Source: Oscheius sp. JU75 (lineage: Eukaryota > Nematoda > Chromadorea > Rhabditida > Rhabditidae). From it: DNA of 64,000 bases. The position numbers and the translations under genes were made by a program. The notes beneath the pieces were generated by a model. The model searched no databases, had not been told where the DNA came from, and was given only the letters and a program-made list of their open reading frames with translations. Shown here one piece after another: positions 1 to 11,659 of this stretch; within the stretch, counting starts at the first letter, position 1; every line of letters begins with the position of its first letter. The DNA is taken from positions 9,734,001 through 9,798,000 of the forward strand of contig JASJZC010000007.1 of NCBI GenBank assembly GCA_037178855.1. Direction: 5' to 3'.

Positions 1-39
1 AACGGGGCTCTGTGTCTCTCAAAATAGTAAAAGACTTAC

Positions 40-641
40 ATGAACACGGAATTCAGTCGCTTGAATCCTTGGGGCAATGTCTTCACGCCAAAAAATTTCT
101 GGATAATGAGTCTTAGCAAAGTAGAGTAAAATATTATAGTCTAGCATATCAGAACCTTTTTTTTAAAAAAAAAAGGTGAAAGAAAAGTGTGATGAGAGGC
201 AATACTGTAGAGATCAATGAAAAGTGCTAACTCAGCGTGCAATGCCTAATGGTCGGGCCCGGACATGATGCATGGAGCAGAGGAGAGAACGGAGACAGTA
301 GTGTACAGTTGACGCATTTATTGTTTTAGTGGCTACAAATTTTTTTATCCATTTCGATATAAGAAGAAACTAGTTGTGTTCGATGAAAGCTTATCAAGTC
401 TGTGGGCTGAAGTTCACGCGAAGATGTTTTCCGAATCATTCCTGCAATAGCTTCCATTTATGCTAAAGCTATGTCTCACCTGAATAAATATATGCGACAC
501 CCCAATTTTGTGGTCGTTTTGGTCAAAATGAAAGAAATCGGGCAACTGAGTCCGGACAAAGCAACTTTCGAGAATGTCCAATTGTTTACCGGTGATGGAG
601 TATTCGTGACGGTGTTGTCGAGCAACTGCATCGGCGAACAT
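40..641 (-). CDS. Divergent paired-like homeobox gene or pseudogene, partial at left edge
   Basis: Two exon-like segments resemble PRD-class homeodomains. The first (480-641) starts with an ATG 16 nt after a TTTTCAG acceptor. It reads through helix 1 with QLDILESCFVRTQLPDFF and ends GVSHIFIQ, then a GTGAG donor. This is exactly the codon 46/47 position where PRD-class homeobox genes carry an intron. The second (40-140, acceptor CTAG) reads LLYFAKTHYPEIFWREDIA and ends FRVH before GTAAG, again at the 46/47 position; its continuation lies outside the window. After the first donor, a typical 38-nt intron leads to an exon beginning GAA TGA TTC, which puts a stop where the invariant Trp48 should be. 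Either this is a decaying pseudogene, or the correct join differs. If functional it would be a DNA-binding transcription factor with more than one homeodomain. Homeodomain similarity is fairly secure; gene integrity is not. Confidence 0.55.
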
Positions 642-3540
642 ACTAGCGGTGCAAGGGCTGAAAAGGCCGGAACATAAAGTTTATGAATTGTTTCAACCGG
701 ATAGGAGAATTTACTGGGATGTTAATAAGAGAAATGTTTTTCTTTCCTCCTGAGTCTTATACTTGCACAATAGCACTTTCGACTGTTATCGCGGAACATG
801 GATCTAGTAGAGAGAACGGTCAGGTCAAACTCTTTTTTTTTTTTACAAAAGCGCAACGGTGTTTTTCTTTGTATGTATAGCCGATGTCGCAGAGGCGCAG
901 CCGCCTGCCACTGCTCCGCGGTTACGTGCAGGGCTAGCACTCTGGGTTCAATCTCTTTGATTTTTTTCGGGTTCCGAAAGGGCGGTGAAGCCGTAGTAGA
1001 CACGTGGTGTAAATGTAAATATTTTCTAGAATCGATAGAAACATATTTCAATCCGATTTGCTGACATATCAACAAGGAAAGATACTCAAGTAGCTTCAAG
1101 TAACGATAGGCATTTTCGGTGATGTTGTTCGGTGTTGTAACTGGAGCAAAATACCAGAGAAACTGTGTTGCGAGAGTTTCAGCGACAAAGGTAGTCTCAC
1201 TGGTAACAGGTGTGGTATAAGGCTGTTCTTCTTTTCCCGTTAATCCAAAATATGAATTTAGAATCAGAGATATAGCCATATGTTGTGAAGAGTCTTGAAA
1301 CTTTCTCTATATTTCATAGAGCATAACATTTTTCACATTCCTTTTTCATGCTTAATTAACACGAGGCTAAAGGTTCTCGAGTGTAAGGCAATTAAGGCAG
1401 TAATTGTGCTTGCCTCCTAGAGTTCCAATTAATTTTTCTTTCATTCTTGGTAGGAAGTGTGCTGATCCCCTCCTACAGCTTATTAGGCCTAGTCGATGTT
1501 CTTGCATCCAAAAGCTGCAATATGACCCTCTACCACCCCCTATCGGCGTCAAATTGGCTTCAGCACACCATTTGTCTGCCCTCCTCATTCTGACATCGTA
1601 TTCGCAGGGTGCATGCTGGTCAACCAGAAACACGTGGATTACTCGAGTATTGACATCCCCCTCTTCCTATGACAGAGAGCTGCGGGTAAACATCTCCCGA
1701 GGAAAACTTTGAACTAAACCACTTTTAGTTTTCCTCTACTTTGCTAGACACCCCAAGACCTTGGTCATTTCCTCTTTTCCCTAATGGCATGTCTTGGACT
1801 ACATTCTCGCGAACGTCACCTCCCTTCCTCCGCTTGAAAAGTAGCCTCTTTCTGGAAAATTAACATCTAATTATGGTTGCGGGTACTCAAAGGCCGCCAC
1901 AAAAAGCGAAAGTGGGATGAGATATACGAACTGTCCTCATCTTTCTTTCTGTTTCCCTCTATGCCATTGGCGAACCGGCCCGTTTCGGTCATTGCCGACG
2001 GTTGGTCACACCCGAAAACAACCAGTGTGTTGCAATGACTAGTCATTTGATGCGCGAGTACACACTTTTCTCCCGTTCCGGAAGTTTCCTTTTCATTCTG
2101 GCGCACTTTTCCCTGTGTGTTCGGGCCACGATTTTTGAAGGCATTTGCATTTAAAATGAGCCGCACCGGCACAGGGCAACCATATCGCTGCTGTCAATCT
2201 CGAGAGCATGAGGTTCACTTTCATATTGGTCTTTACAAAGCCCGCCACAACAATTTATTTGAAACTTTCCCCGTCTAGGGCAATTTAAATATTGGCCTAA
2301 AGTAGAAGTTTTGTTTTTATCCTTTTTTCACTAGATTTTTGGGGCGTTTAGATTTTTCTTATGACTGCTTCCTGCATATACTTAAGCAGTAGACATATGG
2401 GAAAAGTTTTAAACTAAGTGCTTGAAGGAATTGCAAGATACCTTTCACAACATGTCTCAGCTTGACTTTCCGAGGTTACAAGATACTATTTTCGGTGGAC
2501 CAGAAGTCTTTAATATACTTTTGACTAGTCTGCCGCCTCCCAGTCAAACGGAAACGCAATGGAGCGCGACTAATCCCCACTGTTTCTCATCCGAAGAGCA
2601 GGCGCAACCTCCATTCTGTCTGGTTTCTCGATCAGAGAGAAAGCCCCCTGACCTTGAAGTTTCGTTACACAGCTGTTCTCCGACAAAGGGAGAAGGGTTG
2701 ATCCCAAAGTCTCGCGTGTGTCCTTCGCCGTTATCGGGGCAGCCGAGGCGGTAACCTCTTGAATCCGGTTCGGATTTGTGTTTGCCACCGGGTATACGGC
2801 TTGTGCCATAGATGCGCATCTTCGATAAGTGTTGTAAAATGGCTTCCACGTGATGAGTCACGACCTGCTCCTCTCTACCTTCAGGTCATATATATTCGCT
2901 CTCGCTTCCGGCGACACCTTTCACCCTCTTGCCTGGGCCGTTCCTTTTTCGCGCCCCCGAACGTCCGTCATTTTGCCTCTCGTGTGGGCATAGAATCCAA
3001 TTAATTGGAAAACAAGGAACATTGCCTTATCGTGACACGTGCAGTGAACTCCTCTCAGTCTCTCTGGTCACTTTGGTCTAACTGATACGGTTCTATTACA
3101 ACTAGATCTCGTCTTTGTCGCATTGTCTTCCTACGATCTTAGGGTTACAACTGACTATAAGCAAGTCATTAAAAAGGCTTGCCATTTATTGAGTAAGCAT
3201 GTTATGAAACTTCCCACCAGTTGCTTCAATATAAAGCTTACGAGGTGTTGGGTTTTGAAATCCAAAAGAAGCCCAAAAGCTCATTCTTCTTTGCGATCTA
3301 ATCATTTCAACAGTTGAATTGTTACAACACAAGTTATGGAAACCGTTTAGTATCTTTTATTACTGAAGCGAATGTCTGTCTGTGTGTATGTCTGTCTGAA
3401 GTCAATATTGCCAATTAGTGTGCACTACTTTGTGCGCACGCAATTGTTTGCAAGTCAAATCAGTTTGGGGTTAGCTTCGGTGGGGAAACGTTGCTCCTGT
3501 CATGGTAGCTCGACTGGAGGGAGACTCACGGGCGGGTTGA

Positions 3541-3665
3541 AGTGAGAGGAGGAAGTAGGTTCAAAGGGTAAGAAAATGAAATGGAAGAGGGTTCAAAGAG
3601 TGAAAAGGAAGTGGATTCGAGGGATAGGAAGTGGCTTCTAAGAGTGGGAAGTGGGTTCAATGAGC
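3541..3665. repeat. Imperfect purine-rich tandem repeat, unit about 20-30 bp
   Basis: Successive copies of a unit like GGAAGTGGRTTCAAAGAGT follow each other: GAAGTAGGTTCAAAGGGT, GAAGAGGGTTCAAAGAGT, GAAGTGGATTCGAGGGAT, GAAGTGGCTTCTAAGAGT and GAAGTGGGTTCAATGAG. Units vary in length and sequence, so the array is old. No coding potential is apparent. Confidence 0.6.
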
Positions 3666-4974
3666 CCCAAAGGGGCGACTGAAAGGTGACAGGTGGACAG
3701 AGAAACGCACGGTGACAATGACAACGACTATAGGGTTTTTATATAGTATGTATAGTATAGTATTCAATGCAATTTGGACACACCGTAGTCTCATTCCCAT
3801 CTGTTTTATCGATTTCCAACCCTAGGTCAACTCCCAAAGCGCAATCAACTATGCTCTCATCAGATATCTTAGAACTGTTTTTTCAAAGTTCAAAAAAGAC
3901 CCTTTCACAAATAGTTCATCTACTTCGCACACAGCACGTGCCCTCTCTTTCTATTCCTTTATCAGAGAATAACAGCCCCCTGACCGATAACCTTGCACAG
4001 TCCATATATTCCCTCCCTGACCTTGTCTCCGCTTAATTTCTCTGAGCACGCTCCCTCTGAAAATTATCGTTTCTGGCAGGCGAACAGCTGGTCTGCGACA
4101 CATTTCCACAGCCCGAAGCTACTTTTTGAAGTCTGTGTAACAATTTTTTCGTATCTTTCTCTCGTTTTTAGCCTCTACCAGATTCATGCCCTCTCGAGCA
4201 GCAAAAGGTCATTCTCGACTATACTTTCTAACGAGGTCTAGGTATGAAAATTGCCTCTTCCAACTGGTTCAAATGATCTTGTTCCACGTCAGGTGTCATG
4301 GCCTCAGTCTCTCTCTCCCTGGACGTCATTAGTTGCTTTGTGTACACTGGTAAACCACCACGAACCTTTTCTTGACTCCTGTCGTCTTTTTTGATCGTAG
4401 ATTAGTGCCCCAAACATGGTCCTGGTTGTAAAATCGAGTACGGGGAGGGGCTATTATTCGCTTCTGATCAGTTTACACCGGATATTTTGAATTGAAGAGA
4501 CTGGCATCTTTGTCCCCAGTTCTCGAGTCTTGATCATGGTGTAATGTGTGAACGTCCTTGCCGTTCTCGTCGCCTTGTTTTATCGGCCCAGTCACCTGTT
4601 GGTGGCTGACTTCCCCTCCTCTCCTTCTACTGGATCTCCCACTTGCCTCCTCTCACTCTCACACTACCGCAGCATTATGCTTGCACAGTGTGGGGCGTAT
4701 GTCGATGCCAGTTTGCTCTCTCATGGGTGCCCGCTTCCTCAAAGACCGTTTGCCGAACGACACAAAAATGCTCTCGCGCCTGGATAAGCACCTTTGGAGG
4801 GCTTTTTTTGGTCTTTTCCATAGATCGGGGTTGGTTTTTCGAAACAGGGGCCGATTTCCTTGTGTCTCCCGAGCCTGGGCCCTTATCAGACCTCAGCAGC
4901 AGCATGACCCCTCTTATCAGTCGTTCTCCATTTTTCGAGCATGCTCCTCTTAGGTTTTAAACCGCCTCTCTCTC

Positions 4975-5270
4975 TTTTGTTTTCTCCACATTATCTTGAA
5001 CCTCAAAGGTTTTATTTCCCATTTTGTCTCTCCCGTACCGTCGACAAGGCTAATTTCCACAAGTATGTTCTCAACAGTAAGGGTTAAATTCTCCTCCATA
5101 CCGTCTCGATACCTGTATATGCTCCCAATACGCCTCTGAGGATTCCTCTCCCGTACCGCATCGTTACCTAATAGATGTCTCTTAAATTTCCTTCTCATGT
5201 TTTTCGCCATACCGTCTAGTTACCGGGATTTTTTTGGCCTACGATTTTAGCATTTGCCAAAACTTTACCC
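4975..5270. repeat. Array of the ~30-bp minisatellite (TCTCCCGTACCGTCTCG orientation)
   Basis: Diverged units recur about every 30 bp: TCTCTCCCGTACCGTCGAC (near 5024), TTCTCCTCCATACCGTCTCG (near 5090), CTCTCCCGTACCGCATCG (near 5146) and TTTCGCCATACCGTCTAG (near 5205). Weaker copies fill the spaces. The same unit appears at several other places in the window in both orientations. Confidence 0.6.
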
Positions 5271-5784
5271 GTAGCGCATTTTCAAACAAAAACGGCAAAG
5301 ATTTTATCAAGTCCTTTCGCTTTTCTCAAATAATCGGTCTGGACTCATTGATGCGGGTCCTGGCGCGCAAACTGGTAATCCTCTATGCGGCAGACTGCCA
5401 AAATTAGACGCGGAGCATTGTTGTCCTAGACAAAACTGGGAGTAGCCGATGGCAAAACAACGAATATTTCATGCCTCGAGGCCCTGTGACCAGTTCCCTG
5501 TCTCGGTGGCTTCACTTTCTCTCTCTCTCTTTTGAAACTAGTTCCCAGACGCATCCGGTGTATCAGCTGGACTGCACTTTACTGTTGGGGCTCCCCCCTT
5601 TCACCTCGCCATCTGACCTTGGCAGGGCCGAACAAACGGCCCCCATCTCGTTTTCTTTCCTTCTACGGGAATAGGCGCCTTTCGCCCCCTGTCAATGTTT
5701 TTTGTGCCATTCCCCAAAGCTGTATTGTCTTGTTTAATTCGTTTTCAATTCACCGAAAAGTTCAAACTGTCTCATTTTCAGGAA

Positions 5785-8005
5785 ATGTGGACAGTGTATG
5801 TCGGAGGTGGGCCTCGAAGGGTCAACCATGCTGCCGTAGCCATAGGAGATAGGGTAAGTGCATATTACTAATTTTTCTCATTACAATTTTCAGATTTTTT
5901 CATTTGGTGGGTACTGTTCTGGTGAGCAGATGTCCAATAACCAACCCATAGACATTCACGAGCTGAACACCAGTAAGATCTTGCCTTCTTTGTTGCATGT
6001 AAAGATTTAAAGATACGTACCGATGGAGAGTCATTCATGCCTCTAACAAGCAATGTACAGTGGATGAGTCGATGCCGGAACAGCATGTCTGGTCTCACGT
6101 AAGCTCTCGTTTCTCGTGCACACGTGGTTTTTTTTAGAGCGAAATGGAAGGGAACGACCAAAAATTAAGTGAAGAAGAACTAACACGACTCGCTGTCCCT
6201 TATCAGAGGTATGGCCCTTCATTTGTTCTAGAATTCGATCATTCTTCAGATACGGCCATACAGTAGTCGCCTACGCGGGAAAAGCGTATCTGTGGGGTGG
6301 AAGAAACGACGAATACGGAGCCAGTGCCCATTTACACGAGTTTGATCCAGGTATGCTTTTACAAGTTTCAAATTTATCGTCTTTTCCAGTGAGTTGTCGA
6401 TGGAGATACGTGGAAACCGGCGGATTCCGCCCTCCGGCACGGGATGGACATACTGCCGTGGTCATAGACCAAAAAATGTTTCTATTTGGAGGTTTTGAAG
6501 AAGAAGCACAACGATTCAGCCAGGAAACCTACTATTTCGACTTCAGGTTCTCGACGTGGCACTCCCTGAACACAATTGTAAGTGTTCCTATACTCTTTCT
6601 ACAAATCTCGTCCAGGGTGACCCACCACAATGGAGAGATTTCCATACTGCTGTGGCCCTCGGTAGCAAGATGTACGTATTTGGTGGGAGAAGTGACCAAA
6701 TGGGACAATATCATTCGACGAGAGACACCTACTGTCAACAGCTGAAAGTTCTAGACGTTACGACGAAAAAATGGACGTTACTACCGCCATCAGGCGAAAG
6801 AACGCCCTCTGGGAGGAGAAGTCATTCAGCATGTAAGCTATTCTTCCTATATTTTAAAAACTTGGTTTCAGGGACCTACAACGGTAAAATGTACATGTTT
6901 GGCGGGTTCAATGGTACAATGAGCACGCATTACGATGAGCTCTGGTGCTACGATCCTGATCTGAACAAATGGACGAAGATGAACCCGATCGCCTTGGCTA
7001 CACCACCTTGTGCAAGAAGACGACAATGTACAGTGGTCGTGGGACATCGAGTCTTTCTGTTTGGAGGCACTACGTAAGTATTTCACTCCTTCCATTCCTG
7101 TTTCAAAGTCATAAGAGGCAAAATTTGAGGGAGAGACAACCAGAAGCTTGATTTTCCGTTTTTTTCAGTTTCTGTTTATGCATTCCATTTACACAATTTT
7201 GAATTCTTAGCTCTGGTTATTCTCCAAGGTTCGAGATAAAATGGCGCGGCAAACATTTGAGATTGATTTGTCGATAATCTGCTTTCTCACAGCGCTCTCA
7301 CATTGTCTGCAGTTAATCTTTCCCAGACAATCAAACAATACGAACCGTGGGAAAAACCGATATCTTTGGAAACAAATACTTTTCTTTTTAGCATTAAAGG
7401 AAAAGTGACATGCTGGCACAGACTAGTTGAGAAGTGTAGATTTGAATAGTAAAAGATTGACCGACTGTGACAGACATGGCAGATAGACAGATAACAGACA
7501 GATTGACAGACAGACAAGGAGGCATTGTTCGAAGGTGATAAAGAGTATGTGAGTCGAGCCCAGTAGGCCTAAATACGGCTCAGGCCGCTCCCATGCCTAC
7601 CATTTGCTAGTTAAAATGAAGAATTCTACTCTGTTCAACGCCGTTCTAAGGTTCCAGTCAATACGGTTTTTGAAAACCTTGTTGAAATCTTTTCGGCTAT
7701 ACATACAAACTTTTCCAGACCCACCGAAGCGACTGTCTCAAACGGAAACATGGCATTGACTGACCTCGCTGATCTCTATGTCTTGGACTATAGCCCATCT
7801 CTCGGAACCTTTGCTGCCCGTTCAGCTATCGACAGTGGAATGTTCGAGAAACACGCCAACTTGCTTACCAGGCCTGTCAGGTTACTTTTTACCCTATTTT
7901 CCTTTAAAGAAAAAGTTGTTCAGAATGGAGCTGGAATACATGACAGCGCCGAACAAGGTCGGAAACGAGTACTCAAACAATAATCGTGATTTCACTAACG
8001 GCTAA
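5785..8005 (+). CDS. KLHDC3: Kelch domain-containing protein 3 (KLHDC3 type)
   Basis: Ten exons join in frame to 418 aa: 5785-5853, 5894-5972, 6013-6098, 6138-6208, 6250-6350, 6390-6577, 6616-6832, 6872-7073, 7719-7880, 7924-8005. The ATG lies 3 nt after a TTTTCAG, so it is probably trans-spliced. Kelch repeats show as GG doublets followed by Tyr and Trp residues: FSFGGYCSG, LWGGRNDEYGA, LFGGFEEEAQ, YVFGGRSD, MFGGFNGT and LFGGTT. The start (WTVYVGGGPRRVNHAAVA) and order match vertebrate KLHDC3 (382 aa), a beta-propeller substrate receptor of a CUL2 ubiquitin ligase that reads C-terminal glycine degrons. Ubiquitin-ligase function is inferred from the family. The C-terminus is longer than in vertebrates. 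Nine introns: eight are 38-43 nt and one is 645 nt. Confidence 0.95.
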
Positions 8006-8748
8006 ACAGCGAAATGGTCTGGTGCCTCGGCTTCTATCACTCTCTCCCTCTCTCTCTAGACTTGATCAACTTGAAAACGCGGTATCCCCTCTCACATCTT
8101 CGAATCACACACAGGGACTTTCCAACTTGTTTTTTTTTACCCGGTTAGACTTTTCTATCGAGATCTCATTCTGTACCTATACAAACCTCCTAAGTCATCT
8201 AGATGCTGTCATTTTGTTACTAACTCCAAGTGTACATATAGCCTTGACCTGTTACATGCTTTCCACCCTAATGAAAATTGCTGCCTTCGGACACTGTTCT
8301 TGAACTTTTATTGCTGATTTGTAACATTTGGGCGGCAGACAGACCCCGATTTTTTAAAGTCGATTGGGGCCATCTTGGTTGCTAGGAGACTTCTCGTTCA
8401 ATTGGGTGCAATCTTCCGAAAATTGTGGTCGTCACATTGGGAGCGATGCCTTTTTCCATGTTTTACGATTTTCTGCCTTCGGAAACCAATAAAATGTGCA
8501 ACCAGCTGTAGCAGAACAGCTGTACAATCACACTATTGGCATAACTTACGCGGCTGAAAGTCTGGGTACACTGCTGAGACCAGGACACACTTTTTTTGCA
8601 TTTCGTCGTCGATCTCGGTCTAATTGGTTTAAGTCTGGTCGCTCAGTAATTGAAAAAACATTTTGCGACGCTGCCTTCGTTGTTTTGCAGCTGTAACTTT
8701 GTGTATTTTCATTCGGAACTTCAATGGAGATTCGGTTTCTTGAAGATT
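8006..8748. other. Intergenic spacer between KLHDC3 and RCE1
   Basis: About 740 bp on the same strand as both flanking genes. It is CT- and T-rich and has no supported gene. The gap is larger than the roughly 100 bp typical of nematode operons, so co-transcription of the two genes is possible but not indicated. Confidence 0.5.
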
Positions 8749-10737
8749 ATGGTGAAATTATGTTTGGTCTTCAGTTGTTTATGCATGTTAACAATTTCTT
8801 ATCGCTGTTTTACATTGTTGCTAGCTCTCTGTCAAAATTTATCTTGTTGCCCCTTGTTTGTTTTCACGTAAGTCTTTTTCTGCACCTGTCGACATAAAAT
8901 CGTCTTATCCTGCTACTTTGTGACTGTCAAATTTCATTTTTGGTACTTTTCTCATAAGCCCTCTTTCAAACTTGCGCGATTCTTTTTCTTAACGAAACAG
9001 AGAGACAGAGGCCCTGTCATTCTGTCCACGTTATCATGAGCCGTTCATTCTCCCTATTCCGTAAGTATAAGACTTTAATTGTATGTATCCTGAATCACCA
9101 TCATCTCATCCTGTCGTTGTCGTTCTCTTTCTACAAGACACAGTCACAAGATTTATTATTGGAGGGACCTGACAAACATCTTTCCAGAACTTCAAATATT
9201 TTGATGGGATGCCTTTATAACCTTCTGTTAGTAATTTTCCATCCGCTCTGTTACATCTTTCTGGCCAGACTTACAGACTATAATGGCACGGATAGAGACG
9301 ATCCTCGGTCCGTGAAAAAGAGGTGAAACCGTTTTCACTTCTGCCAAGATCACTATCTACAGATGTTTTTCGGCCGTCATTGGGGCCCTTATTGCCGTCG
9401 CAACCACCTGTCATGTTTTACAACCGGTACTAGTGCAAAAAATTATATGACCTTTTTTTTCCAGAGTGTAAGTGTTCTGGAAGACATGGGCATTACGTGT
9501 AAGGAAGCAGTGCCAACTGCATTGGCTGCATCTTTTCTCACACTGACATTGTACCTCGGGCAGATTTACATGCTGTACATTGAAGGATCACTGGGTGCTT
9601 TCCCAGGTAGGAAGGCCCAAGATGGTAAACTGAGCAACGAGGGTTTGGGTTTGAGTTTTAACTCGCAATAAATTACAGAGCGAGCTCAATTACATGCCGG
9701 TACAACCTAAGGGGCCAGAACGAGTAGGCTTATGTTCTAAACAGGACAGGCAGCTAGAATAAACAGGAACGCCCGAAGATTTTCTATAACTGTCGCTTTG
9801 TCTGTCATTCTATTTGGACCCTATTATACTTTTCCTTACAAATCAGTCCTGCTTCGGTAGTGCCTCTAGCAATCTGTGAAAATACTTTCTCAATCCTATC
9901 CAGTTGGTCCCAAATAGATACACAAAGAACCAAGCTTTGTGCATTATGAATTATCCTTTATTCTTCCAGATGACCTGTTTGTTTAAGACTTTCTTCTGTT
10001 CACTTTTTGTACAATCCAAAACACTTCCTTTCGAGGTCATTATTATTTTATACTATTTGAGAACATCCTAGCAGCCTTGACAGACACTAAACCTTAAATT
10101 ATTTTGGACTTGAATGTTTCAGAATTGACCGACTGGACGAGATATCTGCATGATCCTCTCTTCATCAGAAATATTCTTGTTGTAAGTGTAACAACTTTCT
10201 TACACAGGCCTTTCTTTTCTCAGGCCCCTGTTACAGAAGAGCTAGTTTTTCGATCATGCTCTATAGCTTTACTATCGTCCTGTTTACCTGACACAGTAGC
10301 AATGATTTCCTCTTCCACAATCTTCTCTCTCTCACATTCAAATCTAGTCATCGATGATTTCAAGAGACGATCCTCTATCGGGCATATCATTCACAAACGA
10401 GGTTTGACAGAAACATTCTTATAATTTATATCGTCCTTAGGTTTTCAACTATTTTATACTTTTGTGTTTGCTCTCTACGCATCTCATGTATTCATCACAA
10501 GCAAGAATATCCTAGGACCAATCATACTGCACGTCATATGCAACTTTATGGGTACACCAGATTTGTTACAAATACGTAAGAGTTTCTATTTTTGAAGTGT
10601 AGTTTATCTCAGAATACTTCCCAAATTCCTGGCAAAGGATCAAGATATGGGCTATGTTCGTCTTCGGCCTAATTCTGTTCTGCTATTCATTAGCAGTTTT
10701 ACCGTTGTTCAGCAAGGTTAAACAAATAAAACTCTAA
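8749..10737 (+). CDS. RCE1: CAAX prenyl protease 2 (RCE1 family), integral ER membrane endoprotease
   Basis: Eight exons join to 291 aa: 8749-8867, 9269-9322, 9363-9426, 9465-9606, 10123-10181, 10224-10401, 10441-10575, 10613-10737. RCE1 removes the last three residues of prenylated CAAX proteins such as Ras at the ER. All CPBP-family motifs are present: EELVFR in exon 6 (EExxxR), FSLSH (FxxxH) and HVICN (HxxxN). The N-terminal region (CLVFSCLCMLTISYRCF, then DDPRSVKKR) aligns with the start of animal RCE1. Several hydrophobic membrane segments surround the motifs. Introns 1 and 4 are 401 and 516 nt; the rest are 37-42 nt. An AATAAA overlaps the last codons. The C. elegans counterpart is fce-2. 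Start codon choice is less certain than the rest. Confidence 0.92.
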
Positions 10738-11659
10738 TGTGTTTGTGTGAGATTCTAATGTGGAAGGACCAGGCTTCACGGGCACGAATGTTCCAAAGCA
10801 ATATAGAGGGAAGAAGAAAGAGGCTCAGAGATAGTGCTACAGGTGATGGGCTGTAGGCTAGAGCAGCGTGGTTGACCATCTTCTTCGACATGCATCTGAA
10901 AATGAGACCTTTCAAACAAATTTTCGATTCGGAAGAGATAAAATAGGTGTTTCTAATAATGTGGTAACGATAAGGCAAAGGGTAAAGATATGGCGTGCGC
11001 TGCAAATAACAGTAAACGGTATTGAACCGTTGATGCAAATGTTTTGGTCAGAGGTGAGGAAAAGGTCTCAATGTTTATTTAATATTTCCAATCAACACTT
11101 GGACGACAGCCTTTGAGCCTCAAGACCCTCCCTTTTTTGAAATTAAATACAAATCAATCATTTTTCAATGTTTCTTATTCCCGTTACCTGAATTCTGTTT
11201 TCAGCATAGTGCTTGTTAATGTCGATAACTTGTTCTACAACGAGCAGTTGAGAAAGTTCCGCCTGGCCAGCATCGTCATCCAATGCCCGCCGAACACGAC
11301 CATGAGCAATATACGACGCCTCACTTAGTTTTTCTCTTTACTCGGGCCTCGAGGTAATACACATACATTGATGCTTCTCCTTTATAAATGTAACAAGTCG
11401 GGAATCGGACCGCAGTGGCAACACGCACGTTTCTTATTCAAACGACCCGTGTTTGTTTGAAAAATTTACAGTCTGCTGAAGTTCGTCTGGTAGTTGCTGG
11501 TGACTGATATGACCTCTTTAAATAGATTACGTTGTTTCTGTGCCATCCCTATTGTTGAAACTGGTCTATGTGTGCAACGACTTTATTTAATAAATATAAT
11601 TACAACCCAAGACTCGGAGATCATGAACCAGCTCATCGATATTATTGTGTGAAAATTTC
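10738..11659. other. Intergenic; possible orphan exons on the + strand
   Basis: A coding-like segment with good codon use runs from a TTTTCAG at about 11205 to a stop at 11326-11328 (reads NVDNLFYNEQLRKFRLASIV and continues). Another open segment at 10868-11050 ends at a GTGAGG donor. The phases of the two do not match, so no gene model is offered. They may be remnants of a small gene between two convergent transcription units. Confidence 0.3.

Larger units (their letters stand above)
700..5780. other. Gene-poor left flank
   Basis: No convincing gene is visible on either strand. Open stretches here lack splice-consistent neighbours and recognisable motifs; the longest, on the minus strand near 722-1279, runs into T-rich and repeat-like sequence. 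It holds a purine-rich tandem repeat (3541-3665), a diverged array of the ~30-bp GTACGG minisatellite (4975-5270), and a short sequence at 981-1004 (GGCGGTGAAGCCGTAGTAGAC) repeated with few changes near 38041. Confidence 0.5.

Noticed and set aside
722-1279. Open frame of 185 codons on the minus strand
   Set aside because: The first 70 codons look mildly coding-like, but the rest runs through poly-T-derived Lys codons and a repeat-like GC-rich patch, with no splice or family support.
2422-2754. 110-codon open frame on the plus strand
   Set aside because: No ATG-proximal acceptor, no conserved motif, and overlapping open frames of similar size on the other strand; composition is that of the surrounding intergenic DNA.
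8006-8748. Possible operon of KLHDC3 and RCE1
   Set aside because: Same strand and adjacent, but the 744-bp gap is much larger than typical nematode operon spacing and no spliced-leader evidence can be read from DNA.
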